Assembly (NCBI RefSeq): GCF_036850765.1
Contig: NC_089490.1
Span: forward strand, 99,436,074-99,500,073
Direction: 5' to 3'
Length of the DNA: 64,000 nucleotides
Source: Saccopteryx bilineata
Lineage: Eukaryota > Chordata > Mammalia > Chiroptera > Emballonuridae
Shown here: one piece after another, positions 34,050 through 45,052 of the stretch
How positions within the stretch are numbered: position 1 is the stretch's first letter
Layout of the letters: the number at the start of each line of letters is the position of its first letter
The notes under the pieces: generated by a model
What the model saw: only the letters and a program-made list of their open reading frames with translations
Database searches by the model: none
Told to the model about the DNA's origin: nothing
Translations under genes and position numbers: made by a program

Positions 34050-36598
34050 GAGAAGAAATGGCTCTGCTTAAAATAAGAAAGAAGGCTATTAAAAGCCAAA
34101 TCTTTCAGAAGCATAAATCTTATCATGGAAGGCAGTTGAGGAGAATGTGGAGAAGATCTCTAAGGGATCATTTCTAAAATGTTATTAATGATTTGAGGAC
34201 CAGTCTTGTGAAGAAATGTTAAAGAACTAGGTTTTTCTCCCCAGGCTGAGAACCCTGGGGAGAGAAAGATCTTAATCACCATCTTCATGAGAAGGAAGCA
34301 AGCACACTATTTGAATGATTTTAAGCAGCTGTTCTCTGCTTCTGCATTTGACAGGTGAAGAAGGATTCTAGTGAAATATCAGGATGACCTTCTTGCCTTT
34401 AACAAAATGTTTGTAATGTCTTATTCTGGATTTCTATGAAAAAAATAAAGATAAGAATTTATCTTTTAAAATATATGGTGTGTTTTTTTTTTGAATTGGG
34501 TACTTCCTATGGTCAAGGGACTTTCAGCTGTGGCCTCTTGAACTTTCTCCAGTCTGTGATTCTATGAATGGCTTGAACCCTTATCTGGTAAGTGCCCTGG
34601 CCTAGATGCATGATGGAATAAATGGAAAAAGACACAAATCCTATTCTCTAGGAGATGACATTCCTCAAAAAGTCAATCAAAATTCAACCATATCCTTTTT
34701 TTAGGTCAGATTTTCTTAAAAGTGTTTCTATACAGATATTTTTTCTGTTTCCTGCAAGCCAGTTTATTGTGGGTTCTCAGGTACTTTCTCTCAGACCTCA
34801 GAGGTACAACTAATTAAACTTAAACTAAGTAGCACCTGACCTCACTGTCTGACCTCTTTTCAGTGCCATTTTCTTATATTATACATTGGCTCAGTGTTCT
34901 CATATACCCTTAGCAGAAGGTCAACAAAACAGTTCAGAGCTATAATTAATAATATAGCTGTTGTTCTTTAAATGTTTTAAAAGCAATAGAAAATTCCCTC
35001 TGATTGCTATTTGCTGCCCAGAGCTACAATAGTTATGTATCAAAATAGCTTCTTTTGAACTTCCTTTCTCCAGAAGAGACCATAATAACATTTCCCTTAT
35101 GAAAATGAGATATTCACACAAAGGTGCGAAGATGGAGGACATTTCTCTATATGCAGAGTGTCTCCAGCCATTTTAAAAATAGCTGCTATGCTTTATTTCC
35201 CTGACACGATGAGATCTTATAGAGTGTGACATGTTGGCGAAAGTCTGACTCAGGGAGTGAAAGGCCTGCTCATTGTGATGGAAAGCCCCAGAAAGAGGCA
35301 TGAGAGAGAGCTCAGCTGTGGTGGCCTTCACTGCCCCCTTCATGGAAACTCCCTGGGAACCGAGGAGGGAGGGTAGCGGAGGGGCCATGGATTTACAAAT
35401 GAGCTTCTTCTACCAGCTTGACAAGAGGCTTCCAGATGTAAACAGCTCCTTCCTAACAAGGTGACACCTCATTTCCTTTCCTTAGGAATAAACGAATGCC
35501 TTTGAAAACTCAGGAACTGTGTCACCGGTGTTTACAGTATTTTAATTATCATAGACCCATTTGTTCAATTTAAGAGGCTGTGGATAACTCTTAAATACCT
35601 GAATGGTCTAGCCTGCATTCAAAGTCGCTGAGCTATAAAATGCTCATTTGCCAAACCCTGTTGTCTTAGGCCATTAGTTACTACCAAGATCCATAATGGT
35701 CTGGCCATTTTCAGTGATAAGCAAAAAGAGAAGAGGTTCATTATCTGTAGCACCCACAACAAAAATGACTTGCTGCAATTCTTAACTGAATGGTTCTAGT
35801 GGCTAATAGTTCTTCCTAAAATTAAGGTGTTTTCTTTTTCTCCTGTCATTTTCCTCAGATAATGACACATATAGTGTGTTCAAGAATACATATTATGTCC
35901 TTGGCCAAAATTGAATGTGGAAATCTCTCACATTTCAAATAAAAGATCATTAAGCAAAGTTCTTGCTGCTTGAGTGAGAAAAAGTCGCTGTGCAAATAGT
36001 ACCGTACAAAGTAAATGGCCTCATTCCAGTTCGCTTTCCGGTTGGAACACAATGGCTGAGCACAGACGTTTAAGAACCAAGTTGGTAAGGGGAACAATTC
36101 GGAGAGACTAGAAATGAATTGTAGATTCAGGATGGTTTAGTCATTTGCTAAGCATTTCTCAGCTGGGTAAAGAAAGTAACTTGATCATTACCATAGGGTG
36201 TAGGGGAAAACCAGAGGGCCCAGGGTGGCAAGACAGTAAAAATACAAAATATCTAAACTAATGTAAATACAAAATAAAGAAGAACAGAGTGTATGGAAGG
36301 GAGCTGATGGGAGGAGGAGAAGAGGCAAAAAGAAGGGTGAGGAAGCTAGTAAGGAGTTAGGTCTGAGCGGCAGAAATGATGGACATTTTAAGAACAGTAA
36401 GCTGAATATTGAATTTGCATGTTTATGTATTATAGAAGTTTCCCCCACTCTCTCAGGACCTTTTGTGAACTCCTACGTGGCTCTCACCTCCCTAGTTCTA
36501 TGTTTTGTCCTGTTTTTTTTCTTTTGGGGGGTCTGGGGATTGTTATTGTTGTCTTATTTTATTTTAGACCATTTATTCCTCTCTCAAACCCCTGTATA
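34050..36598. other. Mostly unassigned; possible ancient DNA repeat at 34060-34570
   Basis: 'gagaatgtggagaagatctc' through 'cttgaactttctccagtctgtgattctatga' is in the order of an ancient mammalian repeat that ends in TGTGATTCTATGA, but the family could not be fixed. The rest (to 36598) shows no gene or clear repeat. Confidence 0.35.
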
Positions 36599-36735
36599 AT
36601 CTGTATATTTGGTTTTGGTCTGACTTTTCCTACTAGATGAGTGGATTTTGTCTGTTTTGTTTTCTGCTATAGTCCAAGGACAAAGCAGTGCCTGACTCAC
36701 AGTGGATCCTCATATATATTTTTTAATGAATAAAA
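36599..36735 (+). mobile_element. L2 3' end
   Basis: 'agtccaaggacaaagcagtgcctgactcacagtgg...ttttaatgaataaa' matches the L2 3' terminus. A SINE inserted right behind it. Confidence 0.5.
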
Positions 36736-36748
36736 AAATGATTGACTG

Positions 36749-36978
36749 GGGCCCTGGTTGTGTAGATTAGTTGGTTAGAACACTGTCCTAACCACCTAAT
36801 ACACCAAGGCTGTGGGTTGGTTCCCTGGTTGGCACCTACAAGAAATAACCAATAAATGCACAAATAAGTAGAACAACAAATTGATGTTTTCCTCTCTTTT
36901 CTTGCCTCTCTCTATATAAAATCAATCAATAAAGACCATTTTAATTCAAAAGAATGATAATAAATGATGTTATAAAAT
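36749..36978 (+). mobile_element. Short Ves-type SINE variant
   Basis: Head 'ggccctggttgtgtagattagttgg', B-box-like 'gggttggttccctgg', a CT-rich patch and an A-rich tail. TSD aaatgattgactg (36736-36748) versus aaatgattgaccg (36979-36991), one mismatch. The region between head and B box has about 15 extra bases (accacctaatacacc) compared with the copy at 18495. Confidence 0.88.
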
Positions 36979-36991
36979 AAATGATTGACCG

Positions 36992-37999
36992 AGAGCTACC
37001 CCAACACTTAAAGCTTTCAGAAAAATTGAGGGAGACCCAGAGAAGGCCTGATGGCCTGGCTACTGTGACCTTATTTAAATTTACTGATTTGTATCCTCTG
37101 ATGTCTCAGGTTCCAGTTACTGTAAAGTCCTAACAGTTCTTCCTTCCCCTGATTTCCTCTTTCTTAGTAGCTTACCTTTTACTTGCATAAAATCATGGCC
37201 CCTCTCTCTAGTCCTGTTCCACATGGCAAATTGAATATTGCTTTCTTTGTTTTATAAGGAAAAGATTACATTTTTTTAGATTCTGCTAATTCATTTAACA
37301 ATTTTTTCTATTGTCATTAGCACATGATCAATAATAAAATAATAAACACTTTTTCCTGTTCTAGAAATATGGATGTACACTAGACTTCTGGTACCTCATA
37401 CCCTACATTCTGATTCTTGGTACTCGACTCCAGGCACTGAAAGCTGACAAACCAAGCATTGAGCTTGCTTGATGCATGAAGTATTTATTAGGATGGCAAA
37501 TGGAAGCACTTGTACAAAATAGAAGCAGATCTATCTGAAACAATAGGGAGTGGTGGGGCCTGGGGTAGATTCGAAAGTGCTTCCCTCACCTCAATTCACA
37601 TTTTGAAAAGTTATGCTAGCCAAATGTAACACGTTTACATTACCATTTTGTGAGTGCCATTTTGTAGTTATGATTCATAATCTCAAGCATAGTGGGGTTA
37701 AAAAGCTGATTTTGTTTTTAAATCTGTTTTATAATTCCTTGAAAATTTCACTCTCAAGGGGACTTACATGAAGATTTGAAAGAAAATGGAGTTGTGTATG
37801 AAATCTATAATGTTAAGGTACAGGACAAAGACAATATGCGAAGGATGGTAAGAAAATCTATGAACTGCAATAACTCAGTGAAAGTGGAGCCAGTGGCAAA
37901 GAGAAAAATATAAGCTCCCGCCTTGTTTGTGCAATTTCTGGAGAGCTCAGTAAGGGTGAGGCTGTCCCATCACAAGTGACTATATTGAAACCTGTTTGC
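36992..37999. other. Unassigned stretch
   Basis: No gene or repeat recognised. 'tgaagtatttattaggatgg' at about 37478 could be an antisense LTR polyadenylation region, but no LTR ends were found. Confidence 0.4.
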
Positions 38000-38215
38000 A
38001 GTTGGTTCAAATCCCAACTCCTTCTTTGCTAGTTGTTTGGCCTTGGACACATTACTGCACTTGTATTAACTTTGCATCAAAGTGTCCTGCCTGCACAGTG
38101 TGTTTTTAATGGTAGATGCTTCTTGTTTCTTCATTAAAAAAGGTGTTATGAGAATCAAATGAGATAAAGCACACAAAGGTCTTAGAAGAGGGACTGGCAT
38201 TGTACAGGTATAAAA
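38000..38215 (+). mobile_element. MIR-family SINE remnant
   Basis: 'ttcaaatcccaactccttctttgctagttgtttggccttgg' followed at a distance by 'ggtgttatgagaatcaaatgagataaagcac' and 'gactggcattgtacagg' keeps MIR order, with a small insertion in the middle. Confidence 0.55.
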
Positions 38216-39929
38216 AGGATATATATATATTTATTTATATTATTGTTATTATAAATTTATTGTCATTTCATTTAGATTATCCCTATTTATGCTCTCAGTC
38301 TTCATTATCCCATATGCCCACGTGTTTAGAGCAAATATAATGGGTTGTACTGATCAATGTAACTTCAGTACCTTTACATATCACTTATGGATATGCTCTC
38401 TTTATGCATTTTATATAGAGAAATGCTTAAGTGTTGGTTATGTCTTCCAGATGAGCAACCGATGGAGCTTTGTGCCATCCTAGACCTAGACTTCTGATAT
38501 TCCCAAAGCTAGCTTTTTTTGAAACCTACTGCCAAGCCCAGTTGTTTCCCCATTTGGCATAGCACATAGTAAGTCTCTGATATGAAGCCTGTTGAATATG
38601 AGAGACTATTATGCATTCATACTTCCTAATCAATGGAACCGTTTTCCCTGGAGATTTGATTAGAAAGTATGCTCAGTATTTTATCACAAAAACAGCATTG
38701 CAGACCTGTAGGATCTTCAGCTTCTGGACATGATTATTCTTTCCAGGAGAAAAACTTGAAAGTGCATCCCTCGGCTAGTGCGCATCAGGTGTCCTGCCAA
38801 CCTGTCCAACATCTGTTTCATTTCTCCCTCTCCTGGGTACCCCAAACACACACACTTGCATGTGCACAAATCATACACATAAGGCACCAATAAAATTCTC
38901 TTCTTTGAGCCAAAACGAAACAATCCTCTGTCCTCCCCAAAATTGACCCTCCATGTATATCAACACACAGTATCGGGACCCGCTGAAGTGATTGAACAAC
39001 CAGTTCTGCAAATAGACATATTAATCTGTCCCTTCACAATCTAAAATGATGTGTTCTCTCCAGGCCCTCAGAGAAGATGGAACTTACATCCTGTAGTCAG
39101 AGATGAGGTTACTCTCCATGGGCTGAGTGCCTCTCTTAGGATTTCTTTGAAATCTATTTTTGGGAGTTTAGTGAAGTTCTAATTGGGCAGGATGCATTTG
39201 AAGAGGCTACCTGGCATTGGTCACATTCCACTTTGAGTTTTCAGTCTGGGTGTCTCATCTTCTCAAACTTACAACTTTCTTATGGTCGAAATGGGAGTAA
39301 GGTAGGACCTCACCAACCTGAGGGTTGATAAAGGGAGGCAGCTATGTAAATGTGATCAGCAAATCCCTAATATTTTCTCTGCTTCCTTAGGTGACCAACC
39401 AGAGGCCAAGAAGGTAATGACCTCTACCTACTACTGTCTGGGACAGTGATTCACAGGTTGTTAGAAATAGTTCAGGAGTTGTTAAAGGTGGTTGTTTTTT
39501 ATTTTATTTCTGAAAGCTTCTCTCTCTCTCTTTCTCTCTCTCTCTTCTTTATGAGTATTATTTCTACTTGATCCAAATTCAATTACAAAAAAAGTGCATT
39601 TGACATTAATATATAATTTAGCACCATGAAATAAACGTAATTTTCAAATGTTACATATCCTCTAGGCATTAAGGGGTGATGCAGTCCTACCTAATCTCTT
39701 AAACAGCAAAGATAATGCAATCATAGAATCACAAAATGTTAGTGCCAGAAGGAATTAAACATGACAAATATTGAATGTCAAGGGACTTTTAGAGGATTCT
39801 TACTGAATAGGCCTATATAGCTAAGATCCTAAAGAAACATCCTAAAATCAAAGTTCTTTCTTCACACATAGATGAGGCAGCAAACCATTCTTATTAAAAT
39901 AAATAAACTAATATTTGAAAATAAACTAT
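38216..39929. other. Unassigned stretch with a short (CT)n tract at 39518-39545
   Basis: An AT-rich patch lies at 38217-38260. A CT-repeat lies near 39520. Nothing else recognised; short frames at 38669-38923 on both strands have no domain. Confidence 0.4.
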
Positions 39930-39934
39930 TACTG

Positions 39935-40075
39935 ATGAACGTATCTTGAGTGTTTCCTGTGTGCCTGGCATGGTTCCAAGTGCTTTACATGTGTTAATTC
40001 GTTCAGTCCTCAGACCAACTGAATATATAGAATCTTGCACAAGGTCACACAGCTCATCAGAGGATTTCATCAGAG
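39935..40075 (-). mobile_element. MIR-family SINE remnant, antisense
   Basis: 'ttgagtgtttcctgtgtgcctggcatggttccaagtgctttacatgtgttaattcg' followed by 'gcacaaggtcacacagctcatcagagg' is the reverse complement of the MIR core and 3' part. Confidence 0.7.
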
Positions 40076-40456
40076 TTTGGGTCCAGATTGCTGTTTCCTA
40101 GTGCAGATGAGAAGCATGCTAACTAAAGAATGTGCAGTGTGATGGCTTTTCCATGCTCCCCTGTCTGTTTGGTTATATTGCCCTGATGTCTGCTGATCAT
40201 GTTGCTACCTGATTTTAGACGATACCCCCCAGCTGTTTTACAACTACCTTTGGCTGTAATGGCCATGTTCTACCAATGGGGAACAGGACATGTTGCCTGG
40301 GAATCCCAGGAAGACTGTTTAAAGGAAGCAGATCCCACTGAGAGGCATCTCCTCTTGTCCTTCTGCTTGTCCTCTTTCAGGCTTACAACTTGGATGTGAA
40401 TGTTGGCCCAAGTACATGATAGCGTGACCAGGAAATCAGTCCATGCACATGAGGTC

Positions 40457-41128
40457 TCAGCCACCCCCCTCATTCCTGCCGTCCTGGCAGGTCTTACACT
40501 GTCCCAAAGAGGAGCATGTGGCAATGGCAGTCAGCATTTCCATCTCTGCTCTGAAGAGCATGACGGCATTAACCCCTATGTCCCAAAATGTCAGCAAACC
40601 CACCAGTGGCTTAGCAGGCACTCCCTGCCTTTCCAGCAGCCACTCGGCAATGCAAGCCTGGCTTCTGTTCATCCTCCCGCCGCAGCTGCCGCCGTTTACC
40701 TTCTGGAGTCTGTGAATTGCAACTCTGCCCCAATTCTCCTCATCCTCCAAAGATGAACTGAAAACACCAGCTCGTGCTGCCAGGATCAAGCCCTGGGCTG
40801 TCAATGCCTGTGTCTGGGAGTCAGTGGTTACTATAGCACACATAAGCAAGAACAGAGCACCAGGGCCTGGGGGCCCATCGGGGCAATTCTCTGGGCCTGC
40901 CCTGCCAAAGCCTCCACATCCCTCCAGGTGATGGGGCATGCAGGCCGTCTGCGAGGTCTTCTTCTGGAGCGCTGAGGACACCCTCCCCTCAGGCATAGTC
41001 GGTGTGGATAAGGCCAGGGCAGTGGCTTTGGATGGGTGAAGACTGAACCACTTAGAGGGTGCCCAAGAAACCCTGTCAAGCAGGTTGGGGGGTTCCTGGG
41101 ATCCAAATTGGCTGAAAAACACAAGCAT
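40457..41128 (-). pseudogene. Unrecognised frame inside the ERV fragment
   Basis: A 223-codon antisense frame, the longest in the window. It lies downstream of the gag-like segment in the ERV orientation and shares its higher GC content, so it is probably retroviral, but no motif allows assignment. It has no clear start context. It could be diverged gag, a recombined piece, or non-viral sequence next to the truncation point. Confidence 0.35.
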
Positions 41129-41200
41129 AACCTCTCCCTTGCATTAGAAGAGGGTGTGATCCCCACCACTGTGCCGTGGCTGGGTCCTTCCAGTGTCATT

Positions 41201-41820
41201 TCAGAGAGAGGGGTGGGGGAGAGAGAGAGAGACACAGAAAAATAGACAAGACAGACAGAAAGAAAAAAGAGACATAGGGGCATATAGGCTGGCCCATGGG
41301 ACTGCAGCAGGAACACATGTTGGAGAAAATGGTGTCTGAGAGGCTGGGGTGGGGCATTGAGCCCTGGCAGGGAATGCGGAAGTAGTGACTTTAGCTTTTT
41401 CCAGCCATAGAGCTGATGGCATAGTTTCTAATGTATCTAGTTTCGTTTCTGCACACTCGGCTGCAAGTCCATCATACTCGGTGGCCCAACCCTTTTCTTC
41501 CTCTACAGGGGGAGGCGAATACAGAGGTAGGGGTTTCTCTGAAAGAGGAATAGCCTGTAGGATGTTAGGGACCAGTGGAGGGTCCCCAGCAGGAGCACCG
41601 GTCAGGCAGGCATGTATCGTTAGCAGGGCAGGAATGAGGCTGAGAGGGAAGGTTTGTCCCCCATGTACTTTGGCCAAACAAATGCATAGGAGAGCTTGGG
41701 CCCAAGTGTCTGGGTCCAAGAGGGGTGCCTCTTCAATCCAGGGATTGAAACCAAACCAGAGAGAATCTCCCAGTAAGTACAGAGATCCTTTTCACAAACT
41801 TCAACTTGCCTACTCTGCAA
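41201..41820 (-). pseudogene. gag matrix-like remnant, frameshifted
   Basis: Two overlapping antisense frames (41820-41620 and 41719-41201) together cover the expected position of a gag matrix domain, about 120 bp after the primer-binding site. The first begins with a basic and aromatic stretch. The continuation, with PDTWAQALLCI and a later PPP motif, lies in the other frame, so at least one frameshift separates them near 41740. No late-domain or capsid motif was confirmed. Assignment rests on position and resemblance to betaretroviral matrix, with moderate certainty. Confidence 0.5.
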
Positions 41821-41922
41821 TAGGGTGTGCAGGGCTCAAGCCTGCAGGGCTCAAGAGTGTGGGAGAAGGTTTCCCATTGCAGAGGGTCACTCAACCATCC
41901 CTTGGATGCCAGTTAGGTCCCT

Positions 41923-41940
41923 GCCCGACATTGGGCACCA
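41923..41940 (-). promoter_or_regulatory. Retroviral primer-binding site, lysine-tRNA type
   Basis: The minus strand reads TGGTGCCCAATGTCGGGC. It matches the Lys1,2 primer-binding site used by betaretroviruses at 15 of 18 positions. It begins two bases after the LTR end, where a primer-binding site should be. Confidence 0.75.
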
Positions 41941-41942
41941 GT

Positions 41943-42263
41943 TGTGGACAAGTCTTGCCGGGGATGAGTACAACGGAGATGCAAAGACCTGACTCTGGGG
42001 ACTAGGTTCAGTGATACAGATCCACTTTAACTAAGAAGTAAGCTAGCTTATATACATGGATTCAGCCAATAGGATGTTACAGCGTGTCCTTCATAGCCAA
42101 TGGCTAAAAAGGTCAGGGAGCTGAGTGGTTGGCGCTAAGTCACTTCCTTATAGCGGGCGAGCTTCCTTCCTGGGCATGTCCAGGAGGCTTCTGGGAGCTG
42201 GAGTATTCTCACAGCATTGCATCAGCCGCAGCTGCTAGGAATGCACTCTGCGCTCCACCCACA
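41943..42263 (-). mobile_element. 5' LTR of the class II ERV fragment
   Basis: A 321-bp LTR, TGTGGG...TCCACA on the minus strand, so its ends are inverted. U3 holds two inverted CCAAT boxes (42064-42070 and 42096-42102) upstream of a TATATAAG box (42055-42048). R and U5 follow and run to 41943. No target duplication could be tested because the far end of the provirus is missing. The arrangement CCAAT-TATA-R-U5-PBS is complete and in order, which makes a chance match unlikely. Confidence 0.78.
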
Positions 42264-44830
42264 GTTCAAAAGAAGCCTGTTAACACTATTTTTTGAATGA
42301 GGATCCTGACCCTTGTTTCCATCACTTTCCCCTAATTTTGTCTATAACGACAAGTCCATCTCTTGAACTCTCTTCTTTCTATACAGTCTCTTGAGGTTTT
42401 TTTTTTCTTCCCCTATCCCTTTCCTTTTCTACCTACAGTTTTCATCATCTTTGGCTCCTTTTCTATTCTTTATTCTCTTTATTATTCACTCTAGCTCTCT
42501 CCATGCTCCGTGTATGCATTTCTCTCTTTTTTCAAACATATGAATTAGGAATATATATGGAAGGCAATGTGAGATTTTGAATGAAAATATAGTAATTAAA
42601 TTTGCACGGCAGGATTACGGATGATTTTATTACAGCATTGTCAGTAATAATACATTCTAATGTTGTATGTATATTTCAATAAAATATAACAAGAAATTGT
42701 ACATTTAACATTCCATCTAAAGTTGGTGTTAACCATTTTTTGTTTATTCATACACATATCTTTTTAACCCAAGGAGGTTTCCTTCATCATTGAAATGTTC
42801 AGAAGTTGCCATTGATGTGTGGCCTAGAAAAACAAACCAGTTTTACTGTTAGGGCAGGGTAAATATAATTAGAAGGTTCAATATGTTTTTAAATTGTGTA
42901 ATACATTTTCATTCCCCCTAACAAGGATTTGGGGATTGTCTCTAGGCTTGTGTTATCCAGGTCGGTGAACTCTTCCATGCAGGAGTTGCGTTATTTGAAA
43001 ATTAGTAATTGGCTCATGTCATCTTAGAGGTAGTTTTCCTAAAACCACTTTTAAGTAAAAGAAAACAAAATGTTTACTAAAGATGAACAGAACAGCATAC
43101 AATGTAAGCAGCTCCTCTATTTATTACTGATCCCTGGAAGTCTGTGCTGTGAGGAGCCATTGATGGGCTAATGGAAAGTTTTGAAGTCTCTTCTCTCTTA
43201 TTCTCAGTAGACACTTCCCTTCTCAGAGTCTTCAAGTATTTTATACATTTAGGGATGAGAAGTAACCTTTAAGTCCTTTAATTCTACAAAAAGAGGTTGA
43301 CCAAGGAAATCATTTCTTAAACAGAGCCAAGCCACTTGAAATGAGATGCTCTTTTATTAATGCACATTTTCGTTTCTTAAGGCAACATTTAGTTTCCAAA
43401 TGAAAGAGATAATATAATTTTTCTTTTAATGTTGACATGATGAAGGTTCCAGTAGAGACTTTTGCTGAGGAAGCTAGGAAAAGGGGAATCTGTTTTACGT
43501 CTGTGTCTTGAGAAGGGAACATTCCTGGCAACTAGAATAAAATGTACCTTCATATCTAAAACTTTTGAAATTTGAGCAAATAGTGCTCCATCCTTGATTG
43601 CCTCGGGAAATTTGCGTACGTTCGGATACATCATGAATCAGTATGTATTAAATCATTGTGCAACAGGGATCATTCGTTTCAGAGGGAAAGAAAGCATTTT
43701 CCTGGGCATTTAGCTTTCTTCAGGGTTTTACTGCTACTTGTGCTTTTCACGAGTGGCTTGTCAGGTCTTGTGGCTTCATTATGTCCCAGGATTTCAGCTG
43801 TTCTCTTTTAACCCTTTCACACCTCTTGATTTTCTCTGAACATTTTATTTTGCTCTCAATGGCAAAATTGGCAATCTTGATGGAGGAGAAAACATAAGCT
43901 ATAGTTTAAAGTCACTATCTAGGAATGTGAAAATTATTATGTTCTGTCAATCATAAATTGTGTTGTGTCATCTAGGTAGTTCAGATTTTGTTGTTGGCTC
44001 CTACCATCTCCCTTTTTCCCTTTCTCTCTCCTTTTTTCTTACAATATTAAAAGCCAGTTCAATGATTTTCTTATCTAATGAGACCAGCTGTTTCCCAGAG
44101 GTTGGATCTTCTCTCTCCTTTCTAAATCAATGTCTGTCATAGGGAGACAGAAATATGTGTATGACTTACAGGATTTGTCTGCATAACGATGAATGTTTAG
44201 TTAGAACATTGATTATAATAGAAACCAGACTTTGAAAAGCAATTTAAAGCTATGGTGTCTGTCTGTTACAATCATTAAAAGCTAATGAGTATATTTCTTT
44301 GGTGTGGTTAATCTTTCCACAGTCTAACAACAGTGTTAATGTGGGAAAGATTACATTTAGTGTATGACAAACATTTTGCTGATTAGTCCCCAAATTATAT
44401 GCTAAATATTTAGCCCATTATTTAAATGTGGAATAGAATAGAATCTGCTTCTTAACTAACAATCATGTGGAAAACACCCAGATTCAGGCAGAATTGAAAG
44501 AACATTTCTGTGTTCTATACTAGAAGGTACCTTACATGTGATTAAAATTTTAAATTGTTGCAGGAACAGTTGTTTTCAAAGAGATCAAAGGTTGGCTTTA
44601 TGCATACGTCTTAACATAGTTGATTTACAATTATTTATCAAATGTCTGACAAGGCTAATGAGCTTTGTGTACATTTTCTATTCCTCTCACTAGAATTATA
44701 GTTTTATCCACTTTTGAAGACTATTAATGTGCACAAAACTACAACCAGCAGAATTTCCTCTAAATTGGCAGAGTTGGTCTTAAAGCACGTAGCTTTAAAA
44801 AAATAACAAAACCTTAAGTTTGAAACATCT
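42264..44830. other. Unassigned stretch, no gene supported
   Basis: AT-rich and largely featureless. Overlapping antisense frames at 43310-43634 have no recognisable domain. No repeat family recognised. Confidence 0.45.
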
Positions 44831-44847
44831 AAAATTTTTAAATTTCA

Positions 44848-45035
44848 CCTGACCTGTGGTGGCACAGTGGATAAAGCATCGACCTGGAAATGCTGAGGTC
44901 GCCAGTTCGAAACCCTGGTCAAGGCACATATAGGAGTTGATGCTTCCTGCTCCTCTCCCCTTCTCTCTCTCTGTCTCTCCTCTCTCTCCCTCTCTCTCTC
45001 TCCTCTCTAAAAATGAATAAATAAAATAAATAAAT
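44848..45035 (+). mobile_element. Short SINE of the second type, young copy
   Basis: Head CCTGACCTGTGGTGGCACAG, B-box-like 'gccagttcgaaaccctggtc', 'ggagttgatgcttcctgc', a CT-rich patch and an A-rich tail. A perfect 17-bp TSD aaaatttttaaatttca lies at 44831-44847 and 45036-45052. The intact TSD and head suggest recent insertion. Confidence 0.97.
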
Positions 45036-45052
45036 AAAATTTTTAAATTTCA

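Larger units (their letters stand above)
40200..42263 (-). mobile_element. Class II (betaretrovirus-like) endogenous retrovirus fragment
   Basis: On the minus strand a complete 5' LTR (42263-41943) is followed by a two-base spacer, a lysine-tRNA-type primer-binding site (41940-41923), a short leader, and gag-like frames. The left limit is uncertain. GC-rich sequence with antisense frames continues to about 40200, but no pol or env motif and no second LTR are visible, so the provirus is truncated. All frames are broken. The plus-strand frame at 41385-42005 is its antisense shadow. Confidence 0.7.

Noticed and set aside
41385..42005. 206-codon plus frame
   Set aside because: Lies antisense to the ERV leader, gag-like region and LTR end; a shadow of the retroviral strand.
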